Part shown: positions 62,850-64,000 of the stretch, piece by piece | Layout of the letters: each line of letters begins with the position of its first letter | Numbering within the stretch: position 1 is the stretch's first letter | Source: Burhinus oedicnemus | Lineage: Eukaryota > Chordata > Aves > Charadriiformes > Burhinidae | Length of the DNA stretch: 64,000 bases | Reading direction: 5' to 3' | Assembly: GCA_008921705.1 (NCBI GenBank) | Contig: VFFE01007633.1 | Coordinates: forward strand, 1,641,178-1,705,177 | Position numbers and translations under genes: made by a program | Notes under the pieces: generated by a model | What the model saw: the letters and a program-made list of their open reading frames with translations, nothing else | Databases searched by the model: none | What the model was told of the DNA's origin: nothing

Positions 62850-64000
62850 CTCACAGCAGGCAGAGCTCTCGTTTACTAGCTATCAGTTGAGTTTGCTTAG
62901 AGCCGGGCAGCTTGAAACATGGGTGGAGTGAAGAACTATCTATATTCATAATCGTGTATGAACCCCATGTTAATAAACTGTCCAAATGGCAAGGAGCGTA
63001 TGCAACATTTCACCCTCTTCTAGGAAGGATGACATTTTCTGGCAGATTTTTGTCTTGCTTTTAAATAAATCTTATATAGGTTTAAATTAGAAATTATATA
63101 ATTGATTTTTAATAAAATGCTTTTCATTTCATGACTATACTATGGATTTTTCAAGAGACACAAGGGATTTCCTCTTCATGAGCTTTAAATTTTTCAAGAA
63201 ACCTTGTGGTTCCATACCAATGATTTTCAGAAAGTTCATCATTTCCAGTAGAGTGAGACCAAAGAAAGTACCTTGGAGTTTCTTAGAACACTGGAACGTG
63301 TGTGAAATCCCACTCCTCTCCTGCTGTTAAGTCCAAAAGCTAGGTACGTCCACCTGGCAAACTCCATGGAATCACTGTTTTGCCTCTTCAATTTTTAAGA
63401 ACACAGCTGGGACAAAAAGTTACTGTTTGTTTTGAGGACCAAACATGGAAAATAAGACACTTTTATTTACTGTGTTCTTTGAATTAAATACACCTCATCC
63501 TAAACCTAAATAGAAAACTTCTCTGATCTGGAAAGCACCTTAATTGTTAGGTTCTAAAGCAAGTTGAAAGGATGGACCCTCCTTCCTTCCTTCTGATGCA
63601 GTTGTATGGCTGTACAGAATTGAATCACAAGATTCAAAAGGAGGTGAGAGTGTGAGAGAGAAATATCTAGGAATAAATGAAAGGCTGAAGTCATATCATA
63701 GAAAACGGAGGAGGTCTTCAGTTTTTGTTCCTAGTTCTAGGATTATACATGCATTTTTCATTAAATTGGCATTGGTTGGAGAAAAAAAAAAGAAAGGAAG
63801 TAGGACACCCTCTCTCCTTACTCTAGACCTACTGTCTAACCTGTACTTACATCACCAGTAAGCTCATGGGGGCAACATAACTTAATCCTTCAAGCCTCCA
63901 GTAGAAACCTCCTGTTTCTTAGGCATATGGTCTAGTCATCAGGATACATTTCTAGCAGAGCTGTTTCAAAAAGAAAGGCCACAAGCAAACATATGTGCTT

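Larger units (their letters stand above)
56009..64000. other. Non-coding AT-rich DNA
   Basis: No gene is recognised. Frames at 57083-57391 (102 codons) and 60763-61131 (122 codons, no ATG at its start) have no family resemblance. A candidate exon at 62391-62492 and an inverted repeat at 62808-62849 are listed separately. Confidence 0.5.

Noticed and set aside
1..64000. CRISPR arrays, bacterial operons, rRNA or tRNA genes
   Set aside because: No regularly spaced repeats, no ribosome-binding-site-led gene runs and no cloverleaf-type genes were seen; repeats and composition are those of a bird genome.

Overview
The window looks like an AT-rich, gene-poor stretch of a bird chromosome. The host call rests on the repeats: several CR1 LINE copies carry the typical avian 3' end (octamers of the ATTCTATG/ATTCCGTG type), and three stretches are avian-type retroviral LTRs. 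The species cannot be fixed; a non-galliform bird is only an impression. I found no convincing host protein-coding gene. Most open frames are short, many lack an ATG, and they follow base-composition bias. The recognisable coding sequence is LINE ORF remnants.

Layout. 1-8 kb: plain non-coding DNA with an LTR tail (about 3.5 kb), a GC-richer LTR in minus sense (5.95-6.75 kb) and an old palindromic element (8.1 kb). 8-16 kb: old non-coding DNA. 15.97-17.8 kb: a clean solo LTR with a 5-bp target duplication, inserted in or beside a GC-rich block of unknown family. 18-30 kb: AT-rich desert with decayed LINE pieces at 28.5-29.6 kb. 30.4-31.2 kb: truncated CR1 on the minus strand, next to a short GC-rich unit. 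33.18-37.06 kb: the centrepiece, a CR1 on the plus strand with the tail of ORF1 and nearly all of ORF2 (endonuclease plus reverse transcriptase). It is disabled by a frameshift and stops, and is split by a 619-bp solo LTR. 37-49.7 kb: desert with conserved-looking, homeodomain-site-rich DNA around 41.7-45.2 kb and a pentanucleotide repeat at 46.4 kb. 49.7-56 kb: a CR1 tail, a long decayed CR1/L3-like LINE, an old palindrome-bearing repeat and another old LINE tail. 56-64 kb: desert.

The history reads as layers: very old LINE and palindromic elements, then avian CR1 insertions, then LTR insertions, one of them nested in a CR1. Splice-site pairs bounding small open exons (567-641, 38151-38180) and a strong donor after an open frame (19 kb, minus) are the only hints of host transcripts. 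All need RNA evidence. No previously undescribed system is demonstrable; the best leads are the nested LTR/CR1, the conserved-looking block near 42 kb and the unassigned GC-rich units.
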